The notes beneath the pieces were generated by a model. The model was not told the DNA's origin. It saw nothing but the letters and a program-made list of their open reading frames with translations, and did not search any database. From Candidatus Zixiibacteriota bacterium (GTDB taxonomy: Bacteria > Zixibacteria > MSB-5A5 > GN15 > JACZUZ01): a stretch of DNA of 64,000 nt. Location of the stretch: positions 207,721 to 271,720 of the forward strand of contig JAJRPM010000015.1 in the NCBI GenBank assembly GCA_024280775.1, in the 5' to 3' direction. Shown here piece by piece: positions 1 through 9,367 of this stretch. Positions within the stretch are counted from its first letter, which is position 1, and the number at the start of each line of letters is the position of its first letter. Both the position numbers and the translations under genes were made by a program.

Positions 1-1
1 G

Positions 2-775
2 TCTGGGAGGACACTTACTGAGGATTTGGAACTGTCGTTCCGTGCGCAACTTGCAGGCTGGAAGTTTCTCTATCTTGATGACCTGTTAGTGCCGACTGAA
101 TTGCCGGCTTCGGTTCGCGGTTTTCGCTCACAGCAATATCGCTGGGCCAAAGGGGCGGTGGAGACTGCGTTGCAGATGCTTCCGACTATTTGGCGTGCGA
201 GTATTCCTTTACGTCAGAAAATCGCCGCTACTTTGCATTTGACGCACAAGTTTATAAATCTAGTGATGGTGGCCTTGGCGCTGACTCTGGTTCCGGCGTT
301 GTACTTGCGTTTGGAGGGTGGCATTGAGAAGTTGTTTTTGGTGGACCTGCCTATTTTTCTGCTGGGGGCTGGGTCAATGTCTATTTTCTACGGGATATCA
401 TTCCGGCGCACCAATAAGAATCCTAAGCTACGTGACACATTGATTCTTCCATTTTTGACTTCATTAGGAGTGGCCTTGGCAGTCAATAATACTCGTGCGG
501 TTTTTTCGGCGCTACTGGGAAGACGGTCTGAGTTTGTCAGGACTCCTAAGAGCGGCGTTGATGAGAGAACTGACGGCTCTTTGCCAAAGTCTTACCGCAT
601 GAAGAGTGACGCCTCAACGCACATTGAGGCGGGACTGGCGTTGTATGCTACAGTTTCAGTTGGAATTGCATTGTCATTACACTTGTATTTCACAGCCCCT
701 TTCCTTGCGACATTTGCTGTGGGTTATAGTTATTTGACATTCCTGAATTATCGAGAATCCCGAGTCGTGAGTTGA
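2..775 (+). CDS. Family 2 glycosyltransferase, C-terminal part (5' truncated by window edge)
   Basis: Frame is open from base 2 (SGRTLTEDLELSFRAQ...); TEDLEL and QQYRWAKG (ED and QxxRW) motifs typical of processive GT2 enzymes, followed by TM segments; ends TGA at 773-775. Confidence 0.88.
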   Translation, partial: SGRTLTEDLELSFRAQLAGWKFLYLDDLLVPTELPASVRGFRSQQYRWAKGAVETALQMLPTIWRASIPLRQKIAATLHLTHKFINLVMVALALTLVPALYLRLEGGIEKLFLVDLPIFLLGAGSMSIFYGISFRRTNKNPKLRDTLILPFLTSLGVALAVNNTRAVFSALLGRRSEFVRTPKSGVDERTDGSLPKSYRMKSDASTHIEAGLALYATVSVGIALSLHLYFTAPFLATFAVGYSYLTFLNYRESRVVS

Positions 776-1425
776 ATCACATGAGTAAGGGCGCAGAACT
801 TGGAATAGGCTTGATGGCGCGTGCGCCGCAGTTGGGGCGGGTTAAGACGCGTCTTGGGGCTGATATTGGCGCCGAAAAAGCCACTGCGGTGTATTGCGAT
901 TTACTTGAGCATATCTCTGCCGACTTGGTTACTGAGACCGGGAAGCTGTGTGGTAGCGCTGTTAGCTTTTGCTGGTTTGCTGACCCTGAAGAATCGATTC
1001 CTTTGCTAAGAAAGCAGTACCAAGGGTTTGAGGATTTCTTTGGGCAATGTGACGGAGACCTTGGTGCGAGGATGAAACATGCGCTGGAGACGCTTTTGCA
1101 ACGATACCAGTACGCGGCGCTTATTGGCGCGGACATCCCTGATACTTCTGCTGGACACATAAACGATGCTCTTGCGGCTTTAAAAGAGCATGATGTTGTG
1201 CTGGGCCCTACGTTTGATGGCGGTTATTACTTGATAGGTGTTGCCAAGGCGCATATTGAGCTGTTCAGCGGAATACCCTGGAGCGCTGAGGATACTTTTG
1301 CGAAGACAATTGCGGCCTGTGAGTCTGCCGGTCTTAGCTATCATCTCTTGGAGACTCTTGGGGACCTGGATGTACTCTCCGACTTTGAGAGAATCAAGTG
1401 GCGACCTAATTCAGTGGATATTTAA
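772..1425 (+). CDS. TIGR04282/DUF2064 family glycosyltransferase-like protein
   Basis: MARAPQLGRVKTRLGADIG...ALIGADIPD...LGPTFDGGYYLIGV motifs; overlaps the upstream stop. Confidence 0.85.
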   Translation: MNHMSKGAELGIGLMARAPQLGRVKTRLGADIGAEKATAVYCDLLEHISADLVTETGKLCGSAVSFCWFADPEESIPLLRKQYQGFEDFFGQCDGDLGARMKHALETLLQRYQYAALIGADIPDTSAGHINDALAALKEHDVVLGPTFDGGYYLIGVAKAHIELFSGIPWSAEDTFAKTIAACESAGLSYHLLETLGDLDVLSDFERIKWRPNSVDI

Positions 1426-1446
1426 TTTGCGAAAAAACTGAATTTG

Positions 1447-1493
1447 AAAAAGAAAGAGCGGATGGGGCCAAAGCCACATCCGCTCTCTTTGTA
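1447..1493. terminator. Hairpin between convergent genes (putative bidirectional terminator)
   Basis: gagcggatgGggc...gccAcatccgctc stem with flanking A/T-rich tracts between convergent CDSs. Confidence 0.6.
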
Positions 1494-1518
1494 CTAATCC
1501 TAATGGCGCTGACTTGGG

Positions 1519-2016
1519 TTAGGACGCAACCGCGCCGATGCTTTCCAAGTCGATTACTTTTGAGAGGTCGAGGAAAATCAAGAGGCGATCTTCCATCTTT
1601 GCCACGCCTTGAATGTACTCGGCGTTGGCTCCGGTGGCGATATCCGGTGGCGGCTCGATGGTCGATACCGGGATTCTCAGCACTTCAGAGACTGAATCGA
1701 CAATCAACCCCATCACATGTGAATCGATATCGACTACTACTATGCGGGTGTTTTTGTCATTGTCCTGATGTGCGACTCCAAGACGTTTGCGCAAATCTAT
1801 GATGGGTATCACTTTTCCGCGAAGATTGATTACACCTTCAACGTAGGCTGGCGCCTGGGGCACCTTAGTGATATCAACCATGCGATTGATTTCCTGCACC
1901 TTGGTGATATCGACACCGAATTCTTCAGGACCGATGTTGAACGAAACGAGTTGTAGCAATTCGTCGCCAACGGCGGCCGCTGTTGCGGCTTTTGTGACAG
2001 TGAGTTCTTGTGACAT
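1519..2016 (-). CDS. cheW: CheW-like chemotaxis coupling protein
   Basis: LVSFNIGPEEFGVDITKVQEINRMVDITKVPQAPAYVEGVINLRGKVIPIIDLRKRLG is a textbook CheW sequence. Confidence 0.95.
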   Translation of the reverse strand: MSQELTVTKAATAAAVGDELLQLVSFNIGPEEFGVDITKVQEINRMVDITKVPQAPAYVEGVINLRGKVIPIIDLRKRLGVAHQDNDKNTRIVVVDIDSHVMGLIVDSVSEVLRIPVSTIEPPPDIATGANAEYIQGVAKMEDRLLIFLDLSKVIDLESIGAVAS

Positions 2017-2454
2017 GTAGGATTCCCTTCTTTTGCTGTCGCATGGGCGACTATAAATGGATTAGTCTTCTTCGCTATCCCTGAATCTAGCTTGGCGGTT
2101 GAAAGATATTTGCTACTGTCAAGGACTCGGTATATATATCGGGAGGAACTATGGGGGCTTCACATACCTGAAGCTTAAATGTTCAACTTCAGGCAATAGA
2201 GAAATGACGACTAGTGTTTCATTGTGAATTACTCCCACTATATTGGGAACCCAAGCGCTACTTGGATGTTATCATAGGTAGAGTCATTGCGCTTTGGGCG
2301 CTGGCATGTTGGAGAGTAGGTTTCTTCAATCAAAGATGATTTAGAATGTCGCGGTGTCCGCAACCTCGGGTAGTTGACTAATCCCCTCTACCCTGCGGGC
2401 GCCGTCGCATATCCCCGATTCGCCGTTCGTTTTCAATCCCACAATCAGACAAAA

Positions 2455-2491
2455 ATAATAGGGAGCCACATGATGTGGCTCCCTATTATCA
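2455..2491 (-). terminator. Rho-independent terminator downstream of the DUF3179 gene
   Basis: ataatagggagccacat / atgtggctccctattat perfect stem, T-rich on minus-strand side. Confidence 0.7.
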
Positions 2492-2520
2492 ATTGCTGCT
2501 AACTACTAAAAGAATCGGGG

Positions 2521-3585
2521 CTAACTGTTAGGCCAGAATCTCCCTACGGTTGTGTGCGGGAAGAAACTCTTCCAGGCGAACCAAAAAGTTGTTATCACAG
2601 GCATTGGCTCGAAGCCGTCCTGACCAGCCCGGAAATCAGCCGGTGAGACGGTTTTGCCATTGAATTTGACGTCGCCGTTGATTTCGACATTCAGCTTTCC
2701 TTTGCGTGCATTATCGGCGCTGGTGGAATAGGCGAATGCATCCCCGGTGGCCGGGTCGTAGAATACTACAGCAACCTTATCGGTGAATACCACTTTGGAA
2801 GCGGCGGCTGTCTTCACTTCGGCTAGCGGTAGGGCTACTGCCTCACGGCCGATGCGCACACCCAGCGCTTGGGCCTTTGTGCCTAGTTCTTCGGATTCGA
2901 TTGTGTGTCCGAAGATTCCAATGCGGGCTGTGTCGGCGAAATATCGTTTGTAGTAGGAGCCTTTGTCGCCCTTTGCTTCTTTCTTGAGAAACTTGGCGTT
3001 GGGGTATTGGGATAGTACAGCCGAGAATTTCATAAACTCTGAAGGGACTAACTCCAAGGTATTCCCCATCGCTGAGCCTTCCAGGGCGTCACCGGAGATT
3101 TGCGACCACAGCGACGAGGTCTGGCGGTCCATCAATACAAGTGCGTCTTTCCACAATGACCCGGAGGCCTCGAAGGTATAGGTTTTTCCTTCAATCTCTG
3201 CGGCATACACGATGCCGGTATAGCAGAGTGGTCACCAGGTCACCGCTATCGCGGCGCCTCCTATGTGGTCGTTTACTACTTCATGTCCGTCGAGGTGCCA
3301 AATCGAATAGGCCTTGACCTCATCGCCGCTCCGCACGACCATCATGGGCTCTTCAGCGTAGTAAAGACTTTCGGCCTTTGCCGCTGTCACAAATTCAGGC
3401 TTGAAAATCGCTGGAATCTGACCGGGTTTGAGAACTGTGTAGAGGGTATCCCCGTTTAGCATTCTGGTTTCTGGTTTGGGTCGTTGGGCGTCAGCCACGG
3501 TTATCGAAACCGCGGAGAGCGCCAATGCCAAGGCGGCGGCTTTGCCAAGCGATGCTCCGAGTGACTGGTACGGAATTCTTGTCAT
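2521..3585 (-). CDS. DUF3179 domain protein, predicted extracytoplasmic selenoprotein (Sec118 encoded by TGA at 3232-3234)
   Basis: ORFs 3232..3585 and 2521..3210 are one frame interrupted by TGA: ...GAAIAVTW-U-PLCYTGIVYAAEIEGKTYTFEASG...; DUF3179 homologs have Cys at this site (VTYCPLCNTG-like); N-terminal signal peptide; SECIS-like hairpin directly downstream. Confidence 0.85.
3196..3228 (-). promoter_or_regulatory. Putative bacterial SECIS element (DUF3179 mRNA)
   Basis: mRNA: UGA-CCA-[CUCUGC]-UAUACC-[GGCAU]-CGUGU-[AUGCC]-[GCAGAG]; 6 bp lower stem plus 5 bp upper stem, apical loop starts 21 nt after UGA with G at loop position 2. Confidence 0.72.
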
Positions 3586-3870
3586 TACTTCCGGTTCTTC
3601 CTTTTTTGGTCAACTGTTTGTATATCAGTTGAAAATGAGATATTTCCTGTAGCTGTTTTACAACATTACTCCATCAAACCACAACGTCGGGAAAGGTAAA
3701 TAGGTTTCAAGAGAATAGCCAATTATGAGGATATGGGTTCGTTCGGTAAATATGGTAGCTCGTTGTATCGAGTTGGTAGTGATTTTGTTTCTTTCACTAG
3801 TTCTTCTACTAGAGGTGTTTTTTTGAAATCTGAAGTGAGGTTGTAGGGAAATTGTTTGCGCGATAGGTTC

Positions 3871-3950
3871 TTGGGCGCCGGAACGACGCCCCTACAGTTT
3901 GAGAGATTCTGCTTGAATCTTGAAAGGCACAGCGCGCTGTGCCCCTACTG
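3871..3950. repeat. Cluster of palindromic intergenic repeats ending in GCCCCTAC
   Basis: gggcgccggaacgacgcccctac, agattctgcttgaatct and ggcacagcgcgctgtgcccctac hairpins; related to element at 5385-5430. Confidence 0.6.
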
Positions 3951-4097
3951 TTGTGGGTTTTGAGTTTTGATGTTTGGGGTTGGAGTGGATTATTTGCCCG
4001 GTTGGGGGTTAATCTGTATGTTGGGTTTGAATTGGGCGTTTCTTTTGATGTCCGATGTTTGCAGAAACTCTCCAACTCTTAGTAATAGGGCTTAATA

Positions 4098-5228
4098 ATG
4101 AAAGACAAAAGAAACACCACGCTGGCTCGGAATTTGATTGATTACTCTACTGAATTGAAGGCTGGTGAGACGGTTTATATTGAGATTAAGGGGCGGGATG
4201 CGCTTGAGTTGGGCAAGGAGCTTATCAAACGCGCTACCGAGGTCGGGGCGAATCCGTTTTGGTTCTACAATGATGAGTCATTGTTGCGTCAGTGGATGAA
4301 GACCGCTAGTGAGGAGCAATTCAAATTGCAGGCGGATTATCATCTTTCGATGATGCAGAAGGCTGACGCTTACATTGGGGTTCGCGGCTCGGATAATGCT
4401 TTTGATTTGGCGGATGTTGATGAGGAGCAACGTAAGAGATATTCACAGCTTTTCTATAAGCCGGTTCATCTTGAGGAGCGGGTTAAGCGCACTCGTTGGG
4501 TGGTTATGCGTTATCCAAATAATGCAATGGCGCAGTTGGCGGAGACTTCGCAGGAGGCCTTTGAGGATTTCTATTATGATGTTTGCTGTTTGGACTATGC
4601 GAAGATGTCCAAGGCGATGAATCCGCTCAAGGCGCTGATGGCCTCAACTGATAAAGTGCACATTAAGTCTCCGGGGACTGATCTTACTTTTTCGATTAAG
4701 GATATTCCGATTGTTAAGTGTGACGGTCAACGGAATATTCCTGATGGTGAATGTTATACCGCGCCGGTGCGTGAGTCTGCTAACGGGGTTATTACTTTTA
4801 ATTGCCCTTCGATGTATAATGGCAAGGTTCACGAAAAGATTTCGCTAACTTTTGAGAACGGTAAGGTTGTTAAGTCGAGCGCAGGTTCAAATGCGGATCA
4901 TTTGGAGCAGACACTTAACACTGATGAGGGCGCACGCTATGTTGGTGAGTTTGCAATTGGTGTGAATCCGTTTATTCTGCATCCGATGAAAGACACGCTC
5001 TTTGATGAAAAAATCAAAGGCTCCTTCCACTTCACCCCCGGCCAGTGCTATGACGAAGCGCCGAATGGCAATCAATCATCGATTCATTGGGATATGGTGC
5101 TGATTCAACGCCCTGAGTATGGCGGCGGTGAGATTTGGTTTGACGACAAACTTATCCGTAAGGATGGTGTGTTTACTGATGCTGATATGGAGCGCGGGTT
5201 TTCGGCTGAGGAGCTGAAGGCTAGTTGA
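4098..5228 (+). CDS. M29 family aminopeptidase (thermophilic metalloprotease-like)
   Basis: M29-like sequence: TDLTFSIKD, RNIPDGECYTAPVRESANGVITFN, ADHLEQTLNTDEGARYVGEFAIGVNP, IHWDMVLIQRPEYGGGEIWFDDKLIRKDG. Confidence 0.9.
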   Translation: MKDKRNTTLARNLIDYSTELKAGETVYIEIKGRDALELGKELIKRATEVGANPFWFYNDESLLRQWMKTASEEQFKLQADYHLSMMQKADAYIGVRGSDNAFDLADVDEEQRKRYSQLFYKPVHLEERVKRTRWVVMRYPNNAMAQLAETSQEAFEDFYYDVCCLDYAKMSKAMNPLKALMASTDKVHIKSPGTDLTFSIKDIPIVKCDGQRNIPDGECYTAPVRESANGVITFNCPSMYNGKVHEKISLTFENGKVVKSSAGSNADHLEQTLNTDEGARYVGEFAIGVNPFILHPMKDTLFDEKIKGSFHFTPGQCYDEAPNGNQSSIHWDMVLIQRPEYGGGEIWFDDKLIRKDGVFTDADMERGFSAEELKAS

Positions 5229-5243
5229 CGGGGATTGAATTTT

Positions 5244-5485
5244 GTAGGTCAAGTCCCCCTTTTAGGGACTTGACACTTTAACTAATGGCTAATTATTGTC
5301 AATAAGGCAAGAGGCAAAGTCAAGTCCCTAAAAAGGGGACTTGACCTACGTGGCTCTCGCTTTGGTGTAGCCAAACCTGGAAGAGTAGGGGCAGGGTTTC
5401 CCTGCCCGGGCGCCGAGACGGCGCCCCTACGAGAGGTAAAAATCGCGGGAAAGTGTCAAGTCCCTAAAAAGGGGACTTGACCTAC
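5244..5485. repeat. REP/BIME-like cluster: three copies of GTAGGTCAAGTCCCCTTTTTAGGGACTTGAC flanking a GTAGGGGC...GCCCCTAC element
   Basis: Copy A 5244-5278 (+), copies B 5315-5349 and C 5450-5485 (inverted); 5385-5430 gtaggggcagggtttccctgcccgggcgccgagacggcgcccctac. Confidence 0.85.
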
Positions 5486-5517
5486 TTGGTAGCTGGTATA
5501 TGCCTTGCCGTATTGTG

Positions 5518-6507
5518 TCAGTCCTGTGACGACGGCACTTTTTTGTTGAATGTTAGTTCTACCGCCAACACTCCGGCTATTACAAGTAGACCGCCTAGGG
5601 CGAAGTGGTAGGTTATGGTTTCGCCTATCATTAGGTAGGCCAGGGCTACTACTATTATTGGTTGTAGGTTGTGGAAGGGGGCTATTCGGGAGGCTTCGAA
5701 GTATTTTATGGCCCAGTACCATAGGACGTAGGCGCCGACTGACAGGCCGGTGCCCAGGTATATTACTGCGCCCCAGCCTTCGGGGCTGATTGCGCCGAGG
5801 TCTACGTCGCGGGTCATGTAGATTCCGAAGGGTGAGTAGACAATTGTGCCGGCCAGCGCGGCGTAGGCGGTTACTTTGAAGGCGCCGTAGCGCTCGACTA
5901 GTGGTTTGCCCAGCACGGTGTACAGGCCCCAGACTATTACTGCTATCAGGATGATGAAGTCGCCGTAGAGCATATCGGCGCTGAATTTTACGCCCTGCTG
6001 TGAGATGATTACTACCGCTCCTATTACCGCTAGCGTCACACCTATTCCTCTGCGCGCGGTGAAGCGCTCTTTTAGGATGAATAGTGAAAAGATGTAAATG
6101 AAAATCGGGGTGAAGGCGAATAGTAGTGAACCGTGGGTGGCGGTTGTGAAGTTTTGGCCGTAGATGTACATCGCTTGATTGAACACTACTATCATTATTC
6201 CCAGTCCGGCGATCTTTATTGCGTCTTTACGCGGGATGCGAACTTTGTCGCCCAGCCAGGGCATCAGCGCCAGCATCACCACTGTGGCAATTAAGAAACG
6301 AAAAAAAGCAAAGGTGAATGGCGGGACATCACGCAGACCGATTTTGGTAATCGGGAATGCAAGGCCACCGAGTATTTGCTGGATTACGATTACAGTGTAA
6401 AGATTGAGACGGGTCGGAGTTTTCCGAACGCTATTTGGTGGGTGACTATCCGCAGACGCAGAACTCCCGCTTTCGCGAGAGCTCTGCTTGCCCGGGAACT
6501 TGTTCAA
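5518..6507 (-). CDS. EamA/DMT superfamily transporter
   Basis: ~10 TM helices in two EamA repeats (QQILGGLAFPITKIGLRDVPPFTFAFFRF...; FEASRIAPFHNLQPIIVVALAYLMIGETIT). Confidence 0.9.
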   Translation of the reverse strand: MNKFPGKQSSRESGSSASADSHPPNSVRKTPTRLNLYTVIVIQQILGGLAFPITKIGLRDVPPFTFAFFRFLIATVVMLALMPWLGDKVRIPRKDAIKIAGLGIMIVVFNQAMYIYGQNFTTATHGSLLFAFTPIFIYIFSLFILKERFTARRGIGVTLAVIGAVVIISQQGVKFSADMLYGDFIILIAVIVWGLYTVLGKPLVERYGAFKVTAYAALAGTIVYSPFGIYMTRDVDLGAISPEGWGAVIYLGTGLSVGAYVLWYWAIKYFEASRIAPFHNLQPIIVVALAYLMIGETITYHFALGGLLVIAGVLAVELTFNKKVPSSQD

Positions 6508-7889
6508 GCGCTGACAGCGCTTTCGTCTTTGACTTTCGCTAGTTCGTCAAGTAGCGCCACTGCAGTGCGGCAACCACCTTCGAAATCTTCGTAGCGATAT
6601 TTTTCGTTGGGGCTGTGCGCGTTGTCGTCATGTTGACCGAAGCCTAACAACAAAGTGTTTAGGCCCAGCAGTTCTTTGAATACTCCCACTACCGGTATGG
6701 AGCCGCCCTCTTTCATGAATAGAGGTTCGACACCGAAGCCGGTTTTCAGGGCGCGTCCAGCGGCTTCTAGCCAGGGGCCGTCGGTTGGGGTTTCTACCGC
6801 CGGGGTGGCTTCACGCTCAAAGACTTCTACGGTCACTCCTTTTGGCGCTAGCTCTTTGATCTTTTTGACTACTGCGGCGCTTACTTTGTCGGGGTTTTGA
6901 CTGGGGACCATGCGCATGGTGATTTTGCAGGTGGCCCATGACGGAATGATTGTCTTGGCGCCTTCGCCTTGATAGCCGCCGGTTATGCCGTTGATATCGA
7001 GAGTCGGTCTGCGCCAGGTGCGCTCTAAGGTTGTGAATCCTTTTTCGCCTACTACTTCGGGAATGCCGAGTCCTTTGGCATATTCGGCTTCATCAACTTC
7101 GAGTTTTTTCCATGACTCTTTTTCGAAGTCGGTCACCGGGTCTACGTCATCGTAGTAGCCATCGACTGTTATGTGATGGTCTTTGTCTTTGAGGCCGGCG
7201 ATTATTTCGCAGAGTGCGTTGATGGGGTTTTCAATTGCGCCACCGAAAGAGCCGGAATGGACATCACGGTCGGGGCCGGTTACTTTTACTTCGATGAAAA
7301 CGATTCCTCGTAAGCCATAAGTGACAGCAGGTTTTCCGGGTGCAAATTGCGAACCATCGGAGACTACGACGATGTCGGCTTTTAGTTTTTCTAGATTGCT
7401 CTCAATGAATTTCGGCAGGTTTGCGGAGGAGACCTCTTCCTCGCCTTCTATCATGAGCTTAACGTTCATGGGAAGTTCGCCGTTGGTTTTCAGATGTGAT
7501 TCTATAGCTTTGATGTGGGCGAAGACCTGACCTTTGTCATCGGTTGCGCCGCGGGCGTAGATTACGTTATCGATTAACACCGGCTCGAAGGGGCCGCTTT
7601 TCCAGAGTTCGAGTGGCTCGGGGGGTTGGACATCATAGTGGCCGTAGATTAAGACTGTCGGCAATGAGTCGGAGACGATGCGCTCGGCATAGACAACCGG
7701 ATGACCGTCGGTTTTGCATACTTCGGCGGTCATGCCGATTCCTTCAAGGTGTTCTTTTACCCAATTGGCGCAGTCTTTTACATCCTGCTTGTGATCGCTT
7801 TGCGCTGAGACAGATTTGAAACGTAAAAATTCAAAGTATTCAGCGAGGCGTTGCTCTTTTTGGCTTTCGAGATATTCAGCTGGTGACAT
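6504..7889 (-). CDS. M20 family dipeptidase/metallopeptidase
   Basis: VLIYGHYDVQPPEPLELWKSGPFEP, GATDDKGQVFAHI, EGEEEVSS, GGSIPVVGVFKELLG motifs. Confidence 0.93.
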   Translation of the reverse strand: MSPAEYLESQKEQRLAEYFEFLRFKSVSAQSDHKQDVKDCANWVKEHLEGIGMTAEVCKTDGHPVVYAERIVSDSLPTVLIYGHYDVQPPEPLELWKSGPFEPVLIDNVIYARGATDDKGQVFAHIKAIESHLKTNGELPMNVKLMIEGEEEVSSANLPKFIESNLEKLKADIVVVSDGSQFAPGKPAVTYGLRGIVFIEVKVTGPDRDVHSGSFGGAIENPINALCEIIAGLKDKDHHITVDGYYDDVDPVTDFEKESWKKLEVDEAEYAKGLGIPEVVGEKGFTTLERTWRRPTLDINGITGGYQGEGAKTIIPSWATCKITMRMVPSQNPDKVSAAVVKKIKELAPKGVTVEVFEREATPAVETPTDGPWLEAAGRALKTGFGVEPLFMKEGGSIPVVGVFKELLGLNTLLLGFGQHDDNAHSPNEKYRYEDFEGGCRTAVALLDELAKVKDESAVSA

Positions 7890-7921
7890 GTATGTAACCC
7901 CTTGTTTGACGCCAACGGCGC

Positions 7922-8449
7922 TTATTTTTGATTTTTGAACCAGGAGGCCGGATCTTCCATGAATTCCAGACAGGAACGTAGCATCACAGAATGGGCGCTT
8001 TCCTCATTTATGAAATACTCATAAATGCGCTTTACATTTGGATCATCGGTGTCTTTGATTTTTTGACGGTAAAACTCTTCGGTGTCCTCTTCCATCTCCA
8101 GCGCGGTTTTGTAGGCCTCGATGTCTCCCGCTGAGGCGCGGACTTCGCCTTTTAGCTCTGCCAGGCGGCGGTTGAATCCTATGATCTTTTCTTGAGGAGA
8201 CTCGGGGTCTTCTTCCATAGGAATCGACTCGCCGGTATCGGAAATGGCCTGGTACATTTTCTGGATTTTCTCGGCGTGGTTGTCTTCCTGTGATGCGAGA
8301 TACTCGAATGTCCTCTTGGCGGCGGGATGTTCGGATTTTTCTGCGGCTTCCAGCAGGAACTTCTTCCCCTCACGCTCGATTTTCAGAGCAATGCGGAAAG
8401 GCTCCAGAATCTTCTCTTTATCTTCTTCTGAGTAATGTTTTGCGTTCAT
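7922..8449 (-). CDS. Rubrerythrin/ferritin-like diiron-domain protein
   Basis: Two helix pairs each with E...ExxH (QEDNH; NEESAH). Confidence 0.82.
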   Translation of the reverse strand: MNAKHYSEEDKEKILEPFRIALKIEREGKKFLLEAAEKSEHPAAKRTFEYLASQEDNHAEKIQKMYQAISDTGESIPMEEDPESPQEKIIGFNRRLAELKGEVRASAGDIEAYKTALEMEEDTEEFYRQKIKDTDDPNVKRIYEYFINEESAHSVMLRSCLEFMEDPASWFKNQK

Positions 8450-8575
8450 ATTATTCTATCCTCTTGGTGGCGAAAATCAGCTGCGGCGGTTTTGACATGA
8501 GAACCGTCTCAGCGGCAAAGTAATACCGAAACCCGAGACGGGCAAATCTACATTGACAAATGTGCTTTTGCAGGG

Positions 8576-9367
8576 CTACAAGTCCATTTTTCTGAACTTC
8601 AACACTGCCAGCGAATAGACTCCCACAGCAGAGAGAGTTGAGGTCAGGAGGGCCGACCAATTGAGCGAATCGCTTCCGACTGTTTTGGCGGTGGCTAGCA
8701 TTGAGGAAATATCGGAGCTACGTGGCAGGATGTAATAGGCTACATCTGCGATTTGTGTCATTAGGTTGTTGTCCAGCAACGAGAGGAACCCTCTCATTTC
8801 TTCCAGCGCGAGAATTTTTGCTACTAGCCATACGGCGAAGGTTATTAGAAATGCGAATGACCCGGAGCGGGTAATCAACCCCAGGAATGATATCAATGGC
8901 ACGTAGATGACGAAGACAATCACTTCGAGAAAAAGCTGCTTGATTATCTCTGCTCCAGATATGTGAAATGGAAACAGTTGTGACAGGAATGCGCCGTAGA
9001 TTCCAAGCAATAGTAAGATTAGAAATGAGAACACCAATGTATTTGCAAGGATTGTGTATGAGAGGAATCCGGTTCTTGAGAGAGGTTTTGAGAGATAGAA
9101 TCCTGCCAGAGTCGGCTTAATCATCTCGGGGATTTTGCGACTTACTCCAAAAACCGACAAGAATATTAGCGCTGACGCTAGAGAGGGTATTCCAGAAAAC
9201 GCCCCCACTCCATTGATTGACGCATTGGACGCCATGTTTAGCTCTATGGTTGCGTTGTTGATTACAAATAGCGCTCCTACCCATACGAGTAGCACGATGC
9301 CGTACAAGTACATCAATCGACTCTTGACGGTGCCAAAAAACGCCAGCAACAATAGTCCTCGAAACAT
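8576..9367 (-). CDS. ABC transporter permease (ABC-2 type)
   Basis: Multiple TM segments; immediately downstream of and overlapping an ABC ATPase gene. Confidence 0.75.
   Translation of the reverse strand: MFRGLLLLAFFGTVKSRLMYLYGIVLLVWVGALFVINNATIELNMASNASINGVGAFSGIPSLASALIFLSVFGVSRKIPEMIKPTLAGFYLSKPLSRTGFLSYTILANTLVFSFLILLLLGIYGAFLSQLFPFHISGAEIIKQLFLEVIVFVIYVPLISFLGLITRSGSFAFLITFAVWLVAKILALEEMRGFLSLLDNNLMTQIADVAYYILPRSSDISSMLATAKTVGSDSLNWSALLTSTLSAVGVYSLAVLKFRKMDL

Noticed and set aside
3809-4075. 88 aa minus-strand ORF
   Set aside because: It translates the palindromic repeat cluster (low complexity, no domain); typical spurious repeat-derived ORF.
5550-5789. 79 aa plus-strand ORF antisense to the EamA transporter
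   Set aside because: Arg/Leu-rich antisense shadow ORF fully inside a well-supported CDS.
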